The notes: a model not told the origin generated them from the sequence alone. 64,000 nucleotides of DNA from RYN-230 sp963782185 (GCA_963782185.1 CAWAJB010000003.1:186001-250000), one strand, 5' to 3'. Shown: positions 1 through 8,889, numbered from the stretch's first letter. Program-made: numbers and translations.

Positions 1-316
1 CAGCTCCGCCGCTGTCGCCCGCGGGCTCGCCCGCACCGCCCGGGTGATCTCCGCCGCCGCCGCCATCATGGTCGTGGTGTTCCTGTCGGTCGTGCTCGGA
101 GCCGACGTGGCGGTCAAGCAGATCGGCCTCGGCCTGGCGGCCGCGGTGCTTATCGACGCCACCCTGGTGCGGCTCGTCCTGGTCCCGGCCGTCATGGAAC
201 TGCTCGGCAAGGCCAACTGGTGGCTGCCCCGCCCCCTCGCCCGGATCCTGCCCGACGTGCGGTTCGAGGACCACGCCGTGGCGGAGCCAGAGCGGGTTCC
301 GGCCAGTGTCGCCTGA
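1..316 (+). CDS. MMPL family transporter, C-terminal end (partial)
   Basis: The reading frame is open from base 2 and ends at the TGA at 314-316, so the gene starts outside the window. The visible part has two hydrophobic segments, the second in the stretch GLGLAAAVLIDATLVRLVLV, followed by NWWLPRPLARILPD. This is the usual last part of actinobacterial MmpL/RND-type exporters, where an Asp-Ala-Thr-Leu-Val-Arg helix is followed by a short cytoplasmic tail. The family exports lipids or small hydrophobic molecules across the plasma membrane. Substrate cannot be told from this fragment. The next gene starts 180 bases downstream with its own ribosome-binding site, so it need not be in the same operon. 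Confidence 0.85.
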   Translation, partial: SSAAVARGLARTARVISAAAAIMVVVFLSVVLGADVAVKQIGLGLAAAVLIDATLVRLVLVPAVMELLGKANWWLPRPLARILPDVRFEDHAVAEPERVPASVA

Positions 317-495
317 GCTGCGTCGCGGGGCCAAGAAGCCCGCATGAATGCGCACCGACAGCGCCATCGGGCGCCACATACCGGCCCCCGATGGCGCGGT
401 CAGTGCCATCCGCTCAGCGCGATTCACACCCGGTGGGGCGAGTGCCTTTTCCAATGACTCGCCTCGTGACAAACCCACCTCCACAGGAGCAGCAC

Positions 496-1161
496 ATGAA
501 CCTAACGATCTTCGCAGCAACCGGCGGTATCGGCCGGCAACTCCTCGAGCAGGCCGTCGCCGCCGGCCACGACGTCACCGCAGCCGTGCGGAACCCGGAC
601 AAGCTGACCGGGCAGGTGCGCACCGTCACCGCCGACCTCGCGGCCCCGGACCCGGCCGCGCTGGAATCCGCGGTCGCTGGAGCCGACGCGGTGCTCTCCG
701 GTCTGGGGCCGCGGTCGAAATCCGACGTTGGGATCGTCTCTCAGGGCACACGCGCCATCATCGCGGCGATGAAGGCAACAGGCGTCCGGCGCCTCGTCGT
801 CGTCAGCGCCGCCCCGGTCGGCACCGTGGCCTCGCCCGGCCACCCGCATCGGCCCAGGCACGACCCGGGCGACGGGTTCTTCATGCGGCACCTGTTCAGC
901 CACGTCGCCAAGACCGTGTTCGGCAGGGGCTACGCCGATCTCGCGGTGATGGAGGACACCCTGCGCGGCAGCGGCCTGGACTGGACCATCGTCCGGCCGC
1001 CCCGGCTGACCGACAAGCCGCTCACAGCCAGCTACCGGACCGCGTTCGGGCAGAACCTCCGCGGCGGCCTGTCGGTCCCGCGCGCCGACGTCGCCCACCT
1101 CATGCTCCGTGCGCTCGGCCAGCCTGACACGATCGGCCAAGTCATCGGCATCGCCAGCTAA
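496..1161 (+). CDS. NAD(P)-binding oxidoreductase, NmrA/atypical SDR type
   Basis: A 221-residue single-domain Rossmann protein. The N-terminus has the dinucleotide-binding pattern FAATGGIGRQLLEQA (about residues 4-18), a GATGxxG-like loop with Ala in place of the first Gly. Beta strands such as RLVVVSAA (about 97-104) and DWTIVRPPRLTD (about 160-172) are typical of the NmrA/YwnB-like atypical short-chain dehydrogenases, which lack the canonical YxxxK pair in its usual place. Such proteins act as NAD(P)H-dependent reductases or redox sensors; the substrate is unknown. The ATG at 496 is chosen because AGGAG sits at 485-489; upstream in-frame starts give unlike sequence. The hemerythrin gene follows 45 bases later and may be cotranscribed, which would fit an oxidative-stress theme. 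Confidence 0.8.
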   Translation: MNLTIFAATGGIGRQLLEQAVAAGHDVTAAVRNPDKLTGQVRTVTADLAAPDPAALESAVAGADAVLSGLGPRSKSDVGIVSQGTRAIIAAMKATGVRRLVVVSAAPVGTVASPGHPHRPRHDPGDGFFMRHLFSHVAKTVFGRGYADLAVMEDTLRGSGLDWTIVRPPRLTDKPLTASYRTAFGQNLRGGLSVPRADVAHLMLRALGQPDTIGQVIGIAS

Positions 1162-1206
1162 GCGGCCATCCGGTCCGCTCCCAGCTACCACAGAAGGAGA
1201 ACCCAG

Positions 1207-1830
1207 ATGAGCGAACCAGGCGCCGCGGGCCCCGCCAGCTCCGACTGGACGCTGATGAACGCGCAGCACGACGCCTTCCGGCGCGACCTCGACGAGCTGC
1301 TGGCCACCAGCGCCGACCGCAGCGCAGTCCGGGCCCGGTGGGCCGTGTTCCGCGTCCAGCTGCACTTCCACCACACCGCCGAAGACCAGGCCTTGTGGCC
1401 GCCGGTGCGCGCCAAGCTCACCGGCGACCCAGCCGGCCTGGCCCTGATGGACGCGATGCAGACGAGCACAAGCTGATCGACCCGCTGCTGGCCGCGATCG
1501 ACGACACGCTCACCACCGGCGCCGACGGCAACCGGCCCCGCAGCCTGCTGTCCCAGCTCCGCACCACCCTGGCCAGCTACCTGGCCCACGAGGAAGCCGA
1601 CACCCTCCCGCTGATCAGCAAGGTCATGACCCCGGCCGAACTCACCACGATCCGCAAGACGATCGCCGAGATGAGCGGCCTCAAAAACGCCGCCGTCATG
1701 TTCCCGTGGGCACTATCGACCGCCAGCCCCGACGTGCGCGCAGGTCCTGTGGCAGTTGCCAGCCCCGGCCCGGCTCCTGTACCGGGCCATCTGGCTGCCC
1801 CGCTACCGGCAGGCCACCCCGCCGCTGTGA
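1207..1830 (+). pseudogene. Hemerythrin HHE domain protein, two frameshifts
   Basis: Three reading frames together make one hemerythrin-like protein. The first (from ATG 1207, with GAAGGAG upstream at about 1192-1198) gives NAQHDAFRRDL and HFHHTAEDQALWPPV, the HHxxE iron-ligand helix. At about 1459-1461 one base is missing and the match continues one frame over with DEHKLIDPLL and YLAHEEADTLPLI, the later His/Glu ligands. At about 1740 a compensating one-base gain returns to the first frame, giving LPAPARLLYRAIWLPRY and a stop at 1828-1830. The order and spacing of ligands are normal for a four-helix HHE protein, which binds a di-iron centre and senses or stores O2/NO. As read, only an 89-residue N-terminal stub would be translated. 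The compensating pair could be sequencing error or recent decay. Confidence 0.8.
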
Positions 1831-2169
1831 CAACCTCAGCCGAGGTCCCCGCCGTAAGCGCCGACGTGATATGTCGCCTGCGCCTTCCGGGTCGGTGGAT
1901 CTAACGGCACTTCTCTTGTCAAGGCGTGGGCAGCAGAGAGGTCTCCAACTTCTTGGGTTGGTGGCGGAGGTCAGGGTCTGCGGCCATGATCTTCGAGGCT
2001 GTGGCCGGGGTCGCCCGGGAAACACCTGCCGCCTTCGGGCTGGCCCGCGAACGGCCTGCGCCCTGACCACAGCCACCGGCGGAAGTGGCCCGGGAGAGGT
2101 CTGTTAAGCCCGAAGCTGGTCTGCCCTCCTCGCCGGACCCTGCTCACCTGGTCCCCGCAAGGAGAACCC
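1831..2169 (+). other. Non-coding stretch, probable IS110 left-end leader
   Basis: No convincing coding region. It lies directly upstream of the IS110-type transposase start at 2170. In IS110 elements of this arrangement the non-coding left end, before the transposase, encodes the structured bridge RNA that pairs with target and donor DNA. The GC-rich self-complementary sequence from about 1960 to 2150 is therefore a plausible degenerate bridge-RNA region. The exact left boundary of the element was not found. Confidence 0.3.
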
Positions 2170-2478
2170 GTGCCCTCCGCCCTGCCCACGGCGCCCGCCC
2201 CGGTCGTCATCGCGATCGATCCCCGCAAAGCGTCCTGGACCGCTGTCGCAGCCGGCCAGCGCCTGCAGCCCCTCGCCGCGATCCGTGTCGAGGTTAACCA
2301 TGGCGGCTACCGGAAGCTGCGCCGCTTCGCCCGCCGCTGGTCACATGCGACCTGGGCGATCGAGGGCGCAACCGGCCTGGGAGCTTGCCTGACTGCCCAG
2401 CTGGCGGCCGATGGCGTTGATGCCGCCGGCGTGCCCGCCAAGCTGGCCCGCCGGGCCCGGATGCTGCCCACCGGGCAC

Positions 2479-4389
2479 GATCCTGGTGGTTAATTCGGGT
2501 AATGCGGCAAGGCCGAGTTCGAGGCGTGCCAGGTGGCTGGTCCGCTGCCGGTCAAGGGGCGTGCCGTTCCAGTAGGCCTCTAGCCGCAGTAGGTTGAGCG
2601 CAGGCCATGTAGGCGTGGTCGAGGCGGGTTTTCGGCAGGCCGCGGTAGCGGGCGCGGCGGGCGCCGTGGCTGGCGGCCTGGTGCATGGTGCCCTCCACGC
2701 CGGCCCGGCGGGCGTAGTCGGCCTGGAAGCCGGCCGTGGTTTCCGCGGCGCGGGCGGCGGCCTGGGCTTCGGCCAGGTCGCGGGGCAGCACGGTGAGCTG
2801 CCGCCGTTTCTTGCTGCTGGTGGTGCACAGGGCACGGGCCGGGCAGGGGCCGCAGTCGCTGACGGCGAAGGTGGCCACGATCGCGGCGCTGCCGCGCTGG
2901 GCACACGGCGTCCATGACGCTGATGTCTTGCCTTGCGGGCAGGTGACGGCCTGGGTGTCGTAATCGACGGTGAAGTCAGCGCGGGCGTAGCCGGCACCGG
3001 CGCGGGCCTGCGCGGAGGTGTCCGCGAGCAGCGGGCCGATCAGCGCGATGCCGTGCCGGGCGGCCTCGGTGACCGCCAGGGCGGCGCTGAGGTAGCCGGA
3101 ATCGACGTAGTGCCGGCCCGGGGCCAGGGTCCTTGCGGCCAGGTCGTCGTCGATGGCGCCGGTCATCTGGTTATCGGTGACCGTGGCATCGGTGGTGGCC
3201 ACGTGCGTGATCAGGTTCGGGAACGCCGGGGCCGCGCAGTCCTCCTCGTGGCCGCGGCGGCCGGTCCCGCCGTCGCCGGGGCAGCCGCACCGCGGCTGGT
3301 CGTCGCAGGTCTCGGTGACGTGCAGCTTGTAGCCCAGCCAGAATTCCTCCCGCTTGACGCCCCAGCGGGCGTCGGTGTCGTACGGGGAGGCGATCCTCAT
3401 ATGGCCGGGCGGGAGACCGTCGCCTTCCGGCTCCTTCTCCCGCCGCCTGATCACCTCCCGCCCGTCCGCACGGGTAACCCGGGTGTAGTTCTGCACCAGT
3501 ACCCGGCGCAGCACCTCCACTGCGGGGATCTCAGCCAGCCAGGCCGGGGAAGAATCGCCGTAGACCGCCTCCAGCAGCGCGTACCCGTCGCGGGCGTGAA
3601 CGATCGCCAGCTCGTCCTGCTTTGCCTTGGACGCCGGGGGCCGCCAGGCGGTCATCGGGGTGCCGTAGCGGCGGGCCCAGTCGCTGACGCAGACCCGGGC
3701 CGCGACCCAGTCCGGGTGCGCGGCCGTCAGTGCCTCCAGCGCGGCCCGGACACTTTCGCCTGCCAGTTCCAGCCGGTTCAGCGCCGCGACTGCGGCGACC
3801 ACGTGCGTGGAGTCGGTGCGCTGCTTCCCGCCCGCCTTGACCAGGCCCGCGGACAGCAGGCGTTCCAGCAGCGCGTCCAGCGCCGCCTGCTCCAGCCCGC
3901 CTCCGGCGACCCTGGCCCGGAACTCGGCCAGCACCGTGTGATCGAAGCCCGGGTCGTCCAGCGGCAGGCCCAGCAGGTACTGCCAGTCGATCCGGGTCCG
4001 CACCGCCTCCGCCGCGGGCCGGTCGGTCAGGTTCTCCGCCCGCTGCAGCACGGTCACCAGGGCCAGCCGCGACGGGGACCAGCCCGGCCGGCCCCGCAGG
4101 CTGAACGCGGCCGCGAACTCCTCATCCTCCAGCCACTGGCCCAGCCGGTCGCGGACCTGGACCGCCAGCGGCCGCGGCCGCTTGCCTGGGTACTTCGCCG
4201 CGATCGCCGCCGCGATCTGCGGATCCGGCTCCGGCCAGGCGACAGGATGCACGCACATGACATACCCGATCCTGCGGCCAGGACTAGGGACAAGAGAAGA
4301 GCAACGACGGCCGCACGCCAGATCATCGCGCGCAAGACGGCCCGAACACGGCAAGTCTGCCAGCCTGCCGCGAATTAACCACCAGGATC
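2479..4389 (-). mobile_element. IS1182-type insertion sequence with terminal inverted repeats
   Basis: The left end GATCCTGGTGGTTAATTCG (2479-2497) is the exact reverse complement of the right end at 4371-4389, a 19-bp perfect terminal inverted repeat. The element is 1911 bp and carries one transposase gene on the minus strand. GGGCAC flanks both ends (2473-2478 and 4390-4395) and is a likely 6-bp target duplication. Removing the element and one copy rejoins the IS110 transposase in a sensible order, so this insertion happened after the IS110 arrived. Confidence 0.85.
2552..4258 (-). CDS. IS1182-family DDE transposase, C-terminus frameshifted
   Basis: 568 residues from the ATG at 4258; a longer start upstream adds sequence unlike the family. 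The N-terminus (about 20-110) is the InsH-like helical domain with RDRLGQWLEDEEF and LLGLPLDDPGFDHTVLAEFR. DDE catalytic residues are visible: Asp in RTDSTHV (about 149), Asp in HYVDSGYL (about 386) and Glu in GVEGTMHQA (about 522). Between the last two is a zinc-binding-like stretch, with CPQGK and CGPCPARALCT. The expected last 40 residues (LNLLRLEAYWNGTPLDR and beyond) are in a different frame, reached by a shift near 2598. Whether the truncated protein is active is unclear. It catalyses movement of the surrounding element. Confidence 0.8.
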   Translation of the reverse strand: MCVHPVAWPEPDPQIAAAIAAKYPGKRPRPLAVQVRDRLGQWLEDEEFAAAFSLRGRPGWSPSRLALVTVLQRAENLTDRPAAEAVRTRIDWQYLLGLPLDDPGFDHTVLAEFRARVAGGGLEQAALDALLERLLSAGLVKAGGKQRTDSTHVVAAVAALNRLELAGESVRAALEALTAAHPDWVAARVCVSDWARRYGTPMTAWRPPASKAKQDELAIVHARDGYALLEAVYGDSSPAWLAEIPAVEVLRRVLVQNYTRVTRADGREVIRRREKEPEGDGLPPGHMRIASPYDTDARWGVKREEFWLGYKLHVTETCDDQPRCGCPGDGGTGRRGHEEDCAAPAFPNLITHVATTDATVTDNQMTGAIDDDLAARTLAPGRHYVDSGYLSAALAVTEAARHGIALIGPLLADTSAQARAGAGYARADFTVDYDTQAVTCPQGKTSASWTPCAQRGSAAIVATFAVSDCGPCPARALCTTSSKKRRQLTVLPRDLAEAQAAARAAETTAGFQADYARRAGVEGTMHQAASHGARRARYRGLPKTRLDHAYMACAQPTAARGLLERHAP

Positions 4390-5100
4390 GGGCACGGCCG
4401 CAAAACCGGCCAGGCCGGCGCCCTGCCGGCCGGCATTGCCGCGCACACCGCCACCCGGCTCAGCACCGCAGTCGCCTGGCGAGGCCACCGCGGCCCTGCG
4501 CGCCCTGACCGGACACCGCGACGACCTGATCCGCACCCGCACCCAGACCACCAGCCGGCTGCACGCACTGCTCGCCCCGCTCCTTCCCGCTGGCCTGCCC
4601 CGCGGGCTGACCGCGGCGGCTGCGCTGCCCAGTATCCGCCCCCGGGCGGTGCTGGCCCGCACCCTGCGCCAGGTCGCGGCGGAACTGCTCAGCGAAGTCC
4701 GCCGCCCCGGCCGGCGTATCGCCGGGGCAACAGCCGCACTGTCCGCCGCAGTCGCCGGGTCAGGCACCACCCTGACCGATCTGCACGGCATCGGAGACGT
4801 CACCGCCGCGAAGATCCTGGCCCGTTCCGGCGCCGTCAGCAGGTTCCGGTCCGGGTCTGCCTCACCTCCTATTGCGGGGTTGCGCCGATAGAAGTGTCCT
4901 CCGGTGACATACAGCGCCACCGCCTATCGCGTGCTGGCGACCGGCAGCTGAACTACGCGCTGCATGTCATGGCCATGGCGCAGATCAAGCGGCCGACCCC
5001 GGGCCGGGACTACTACCAGCGCAAACGAGCCGCCGGCAAAACCCGCAAAGAAGCCATGCGCTGCCTCATTGGTGGACTATCGGTCTGGCGGTCCGGGTAG

Positions 5101-5301
5101 CCGGGTCGTGGTTCCCCGGTCGCGTCAGGGGATGGCCTCGTTGCCGGGCCGTGGTGACGGCAAGTTTGAGTACTGCCACCCCTGTCGCGCCGCGGGCCGG
5201 TGACCGGCGTTGAGGGACATGCCCGTTCGAGGGCCGGGCAATGAGGAACCGGCTGGGCCCGCTGACCGCGGAACTCATCATCTTCGGTCAGGAAGTCAGG
5301 C
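5101..5301 (+). ncRNA. Candidate bridge-RNA leader of second IS110 element
   Basis: This 200-base GC-rich stretch has no credible coding content and lies between the broken end of the first IS110 transposase and the ATG of the second. It has the position of the left-end leader that encodes bridge RNA in IS110 elements. It contains complementary tracts (for example around CCGGGTCG and CCGGTCGC) that could fold, but I have not modelled the structure. The match of its loops to the flanking target sequence has not been tested. Confidence 0.3.
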
Positions 5302-5740
5302 ATGAAGTACGTCGGCTGGGACTGGCCAGTGCGGCCCACGACGTCACGGTGCCCGATGAGGCGGGCGCCGTGCTGGACCGGTGGTCGTTCCCGCATACCG
5401 AGGCCGGGTGGCTGCGGACCCTGGCCCGCCTGCGCCGCCACGGCGAGCCCGGCGGCCTGCTGGTAACCATCGAGAAGACCAGCGGCCTGATCATCGACCG
5501 GCTGCTGGCAGCCGGGCACCCGGTCGTGCCGGTGCATCCGACCTCGTTCTTCGCCGCGCAGCCGCGGTGGGGAGCCTCCGGCGCGAAATCCGATCCTGGT
5601 GACAGTTACAAGCTTGCCGATTACCTGCGCACCGACGGGCACCGGCTACGCCGGATCGAGCCCGCTGACACCGGCCTGCGGGAGCTGCAGGCCCTGGTGC
5701 GGCTGTGCGAGGACCAGGTCCGCGCCGGCGCCACCTTCGT
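5302..5740 (+). pseudogene. Second IS110-family transposase, N-terminal fragment
   Basis: ATG 5302 starts MKYVGWDW, the typical IS110 N-terminus with the first catalytic Asp. A one-base loss after the tryptophan codon (about 5325) moves the frame, and the match continues with AHDVTVPDEAG, GLLVTIEKTSGLIIDRLL (DEDD Glu), VVPVHPTSFFAAQPRWG and GAKSDPGDSYKLADYLRTD (the third acidic cluster). After CEDQVRA (about 5735) similarity stops and unrelated sequence leads to the YceI gene. The C-terminal Tnp20 domain with the catalytic Ser is missing, so this is an immobile remnant. It belongs to a different IS110 subgroup from the upstream one (start MKYVGWDW versus IAIDPRKAS). Confidence 0.75.
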
Positions 5741-5870
5741 GCCTGATGACTCGTGGAAAGCTTCCACCCGCATGCGCCACCTTCGAGTGACGCCCGGGCC
5801 CGCAGACCGTTCGTAGCGTGCTGGGTGAAAGAACGACCTCAAATCCGTTCGGTGTGACAAGGAGACAATC

Positions 5871-6422
5871 ATGCAGGCACCATCAGGACAAATAACCCAA
5901 CTGGCGCCGCAGGCTCTGATGGACGGGGTCCTGGCCGGGGAATGGGTCCTGGATCCGCGCAAGTCCAGCATCTGTCTGAAGAACAAGAGCATGGGGGGCC
6001 TGCTCCGGGTGAACGGTGTCTTCCGCGAGGTCAGCGGGAACGGCACCGTCTCTCCGGGCGGCGAGGTCAGCGGCACCGTCACGGTGGCCGCGGCGTCCAT
6101 CGACACTAAGAACACCCGCCGCGACACGCACCTGCGCTCGGCTGACTTCTTCGACAGCGGCAACCATCCGGACGTCACCTTCACCGCGGATGGTATCCGG
6201 CCGTCTGGTCGGGGTGTCGCCGTGACCGGCGCGCTAACCGTGCGCGGCCGCACCCGGCCCTTGTCCTTCGATGCCGCGGCGTTCGTCCAGGGCGACGGCG
6301 AGGTCTGGCTCGACGCCGAGGTTCACATCGACCGGGCCGGCTTCGGCCTCACCTGGAATCTGATGGGCATGGCCTCGATGAACAACACCCTCACCATCCA
6401 CGCCACCTTCACCCGGCGGTGA
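5871..6422 (+). CDS. YceI-family lipocalin-like protein
   Basis: 183 residues, full length for the family. The ATG at 5871 follows AAGGAGAC (5860-5867). The core shows GEWVLDPRKSSICLKNKSM, a central TVTVAAASIDTKNTRRDTHL, RSADFFDSGNHPDVTF and LTVRGRTRPLSF, the standard strands and turn of YceI proteins, which bind long isoprenoids or amphiphiles inside an extended lipocalin-like barrel. No signal peptide is visible, so this version should be cytoplasmic, as in many actinomycetes. It follows directly on IS110 debris, which may have supplied or removed its original promoter. A second, truncated YceI of another subgroup lies at the very end of the window. Confidence 0.85.
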   Translation: MQAPSGQITQLAPQALMDGVLAGEWVLDPRKSSICLKNKSMGGLLRVNGVFREVSGNGTVSPGGEVSGTVTVAAASIDTKNTRRDTHLRSADFFDSGNHPDVTFTADGIRPSGRGVAVTGALTVRGRTRPLSFDAAAFVQGDGEVWLDAEVHIDRAGFGLTWNLMGMASMNNTLTIHATFTRR

Positions 6423-6432
6423 GCGCATGTGA

Positions 6433-6545
6433 GTTGTAGTGACGGGCGCCACGGGGCTCATCGGGAGCACGGTTACCCGTCTGCCGCGCTCTGGTGGCGG
6501 TGAAGTCGTCGCGCTCGGCCGCAATCGCCGCCGCAGCCGCTCCGC
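6433..6545 (+). pseudogene. Rossmann-fold N-terminal fragment (epimerase-like)
   Basis: Reading from 6433 gives VVVTGATGLIGSTVTRL and then EVVALGRNRRR. This is the nucleotide-binding start of a TIGR01777/epimerase-type NAD(P)-binding protein. There is no start codon in a good position and the match ends after about 35 codons, so it is a leftover of a deleted gene between YceI and the SnoaL-like gene. Confidence 0.5.
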
Positions 6546-6628
6546 AGGGCTACCGAAAGCGCCTCGGGGTGACCGCCAGCCGTGCACACACCGTAACAGA
6601 GACACAACATAGATGAGGGAGGAAACCA

Positions 6629-7084
6629 ATGAGCGACTTTCAGGCTATCGCTGACCGCGTCGAGATCGAGGCCCTGCGCGGCGAGTTCACCGACGCAGCC
6701 ATGATGCGCGACCGCGCCCGCCTCGCGTCGCTGTTCACGCCAGACGGCGCGCTGCGGATGCCCAACATCCCCGCCGAGCTGGTCGGCCGGGAACAGATCC
6801 GCGCCGGGGGCGAGCGGCTGCAGGCCCAGTGGGACTTCTTCGTGCAGACCACGCACCCGGGCACGATCCAGCTGGACGGCGACACCGCGACCGGCCGTGC
6901 CTACATCCAAGAACTCGCCCGCGCCCGCGACGGCCGCCAGGGCCTTAACTACGCCATCTACCACGACCGCTACGAGCGCACCGGCGACGGCTGGAAGTTC
7001 ACCGAGCGCGTCTACGAGGTCAGATACCTCGACACCACGCCACTGGCGGGCTCGGCGCCCCACGCAGCGGGGGGCGTCCGCTAA
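6629..7084 (+). CDS. SnoaL/NTF2-fold protein
   Basis: 151 residues, start ATG 6629 with GGGAGGAAA just upstream. The N-terminal helix ADRVEIEALRGEFTDAAMMRD and the strand LASLFTPDGALRMPN are the usual start of the SnoaL_4-like cone fold. It continues with TATGRAYIQELAR and GDGWKFTERVYEVRYLDTTPL. Members are small cyclases, isomerases or dehydratases acting on polyketide-like or steroid-like substrates, or have no known activity. No catalytic residue can be assigned safely. It stands alone between a gene remnant and an IS5-type element. Confidence 0.75.
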   Translation: MSDFQAIADRVEIEALRGEFTDAAMMRDRARLASLFTPDGALRMPNIPAELVGREQIRAGGERLQAQWDFFVQTTHPGTIQLDGDTATGRAYIQELARARDGRQGLNYAIYHDRYERTGDGWKFTERVYEVRYLDTTPLAGSAPHAAGGVR

Positions 7085-7347
7085 CCGCCGGCCGGGAACA
7101 AGTCTTCGGCGAAAGGAAGTCGGGGACCATGGCATCACCACTTCCCCGGCACCTGAGATCTCGATCTGGTGCCCTCAGAGATGAGGGAGCAGAACCGGGA
7201 GGTCAGCCGGGGTGTCGTCGGCGAGCGGGTACGCCAATTCTACTCCTCCCAGACTTAGAACTCCTAACAGAATGACGTATGGGAATACCGGTGGTGGTGT
7301 GCTGGTTGGGCCTGGCCGTGAGGAAGGGACAGCAGCCGCCGTGGATG

Positions 7348-7737
7348 GTGCCGGACGGGGTTATGGGAGCGGATCGAGCCTTTGCTGCCGGTGGTCCCGA
7401 GGCGGGCTGATCATCCGGGGAGCAGGCGGCTGGATGACCGCAAGGTGCTATGCGGCATCTTGTTCGTGCTGTACACGGGGATCCCGTGGGAGTTCTTGCC
7501 GCAAGAGCTGGGGTTCGGGTCCGGGATGACGTACTGGCGGCGGCTGCGGGACTGGCCGAGGCGGGCGTGTGGCAGCATCTGCACGAGCTGCTGCTGGCCG
7601 AGCTGAACGCGGCCGAGGCGCTGGACTGGTCCAAGGGGGTGATTGTTGACAGCTCGCATGTGCGCGCGCTCAAGGGCGGCCCAAAACGGGGCCGAGCCCA
7701 GGCCGGGGCCAGAACCTACGGAAGCGGGGGTCGCGAA
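7348..7737 (+). pseudogene. IS5-family transposase, N-terminal half, frameshifted
   Basis: Joined across frames the product reads MVPDG, LWERIEPLLPVVPRR, LDDRKVLCGILFVLYTGIPW, ELGFGSGMTYWRRLRDWPEA and GVIVDSSHVRALKGG. This is the DUF4096 start and the first catalytic Asp (VDSSHV) of an IS5/IS427-type transposase. Frame changes lie in the G-run at 7357-7360 and near 7560. Similarity stops just before the glycosyltransferase start. The last frame of the remnant is continuous with the glycosyltransferase frame, so an N-terminal fusion could be translated, but the conserved start of that enzyme is at its own ATG. Confidence 0.7.
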
Positions 7738-8889
7738 ATGCGTGTGCTGTTGTCGACGTACGGGTCGCGCGGGGACGTCGAACCGATGGTGGCACTCGCG
7801 GTGCGGTTGCGGGAACTCGGCGCGGAGGTGCGGGTATGCGCGCCGCCGGACGAGGAGTTCGTGGAGCTGCTGGCCGGCGTCGATGTACCGCTGGTGCCGT
7901 TCGGCCGCGCGTGGCGATCGTGGGAGCGGCCGTCGACGGCCGAGGAGCGGTCCCGGCGCGTGGCGGAGTTCATCGCCGCCCAGTACGACACGGTCGCCGC
8001 AGCGGCCGTGGGATGTGACGTGCTCCTGGCGACCGGCATGTCGCACTTCGTCGCGGGGTCGGTGGCCGAGAAGCTGGCCATCCCCCACGGGTATGCGACC
8101 TTCGCCCCGATGGTGCTGGACAGCCTGTTCGCCCAGGACTGGAACGCGCTGTTCGGTCCGCCGATCAACGCCCACCGGGCGTCGATTGGCCTTCCGCCGG
8201 TGGATGACGTCCGCGAGTTCATGTTCACCGGCCACCTGTGGCTCGCGGCGGACCCGACCCTGGGTCCGTGGCAGGGGATGCCCGGCCTCGACGTCGTACA
8301 CACCGGGGCATGGCTCCTGCCGGACGAACGCCTGCTGCCGGCCGAGCTGGTGGCGTTCCTGGACGCGGGCACACCACCGCTGTACGTGGGCTTCGGCAGC
8401 ATGCGCGGCGTCGCGAAGGACGCCTCCCGGGTGACGATCGAGGCGGTCCGCGCGCAGGGCCGCCGTGTGCTCGTCGGCCGCGGCTGGGCCGATCTCGGCC
8501 TGATCGACGACCGGGACGACTGCTTCGTCGTCGGCGAGGTCAACCAGCAGGCACTGTTCGGCCGGGTGGCCGCCGTCGTGCACCACGGCGGCGCGGGCAC
8601 GACGACGGCGGCCGCCCGGGCCGGCGCGCCCCAGGTCGTCGTGCCCCAGGCGGGAGGGGACCAGCCCTATTGGGCTGGCCGGGTGACCGAGCTGGGCATC
8701 GGCGCGGCGCACGACGGTCCGGCTCCGACCACGGAGTCCCTGTCAGCCGCGCTCCGTACGGCGCTGACCTCTGAGACCCGCGCACGAGCTACCGCCGTGG
8801 CCGGCACGATTCGCACCGACGGGGCGACGGTGGCCGCGAGGCTGCTGCTCGACGCGGTCAGCCGGGAAAGGCCGCCAGTGTCCGCGTGA
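7738..8889 (+). CDS. GT1-family glycosyltransferase (macrolide/vancomycin type)
   Basis: 383 residues. The protein starts MRVLLSTYGSRGDVEPMVAL, the standard N-terminus of MGT-type GT-B enzymes, with the acceptor-domain loop. The C-terminal donor domain has YVGFGSMRG and the nucleotide-sugar motif VHHGGAGTTTAAARAG followed by PQAGGDQPYWA (about residues 281-313). These enzymes move a sugar from an NDP-sugar to a small-molecule acceptor such as a macrolide, glycopeptide or sterol. No aglycone biosynthesis or sugar-nucleotide genes are adjacent. The gene lies inside the inverted repeats of an IS5-type element, so it is probably cargo. Start ATG 7738 is weakly preceded by GCGGGGG. Confidence 0.85.
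   Translation: MRVLLSTYGSRGDVEPMVALAVRLRELGAEVRVCAPPDEEFVELLAGVDVPLVPFGRAWRSWERPSTAEERSRRVAEFIAAQYDTVAAAAVGCDVLLATGMSHFVAGSVAEKLAIPHGYATFAPMVLDSLFAQDWNALFGPPINAHRASIGLPPVDDVREFMFTGHLWLAADPTLGPWQGMPGLDVVHTGAWLLPDERLLPAELVAFLDAGTPPLYVGFGSMRGVAKDASRVTIEAVRAQGRRVLVGRGWADLGLIDDRDDCFVVGEVNQQALFGRVAAVVHHGGAGTTTAAARAGAPQVVVPQAGGDQPYWAGRVTELGIGAAHDGPAPTTESLSAALRTALTSETRARATAVAGTIRTDGATVAARLLLDAVSRERPPVSA

Larger units (their letters stand above)
2170..5100 (+). pseudogene. IS110-family transposase, interrupted and frameshifted
   Basis: The GTG at 2170 follows a good AAGGAGA site. The N-terminal piece (2170-2478) begins VVIAIDPRKASWTAV with the first acidic residue of the RuvC-like DEDD domain, and has WAIEGATGLG and MLPTGH. 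It is cut by the element at 2479-4389 and resumes at about 4390 as GHGRKTGQAGAL and IAAHTATRLS, followed by the C-terminal Tnp20 part: LTDLHGIGDVTAAKIL (helix-hairpin-helix) and HVMAMAQIKRPTPGR with YYQRKRAAGKT. More frame changes lie at about 4440 and 4855. The last few codons (IGGLSVWRSG, stop 5098-5100) do not look like IS110, suggesting the 3' end was replaced when the next IS110 element inserted. The element is dead. Confidence 0.8.

Noticed and set aside
2933..4378. Long plus-strand frame of 481 codons opposite the IS1182-type transposase.
   Set aside because: Its sequence has no motifs and follows codon positions of the transposase on the other strand, a usual effect of high GC content.
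7450..7737. Start of the glycosyltransferase inside the transposase remnant, giving a fusion.
   Set aside because: The frame is open but the upstream part is clear IS5 transposase sequence; the enzyme family begins at MRVLLSTYGS.
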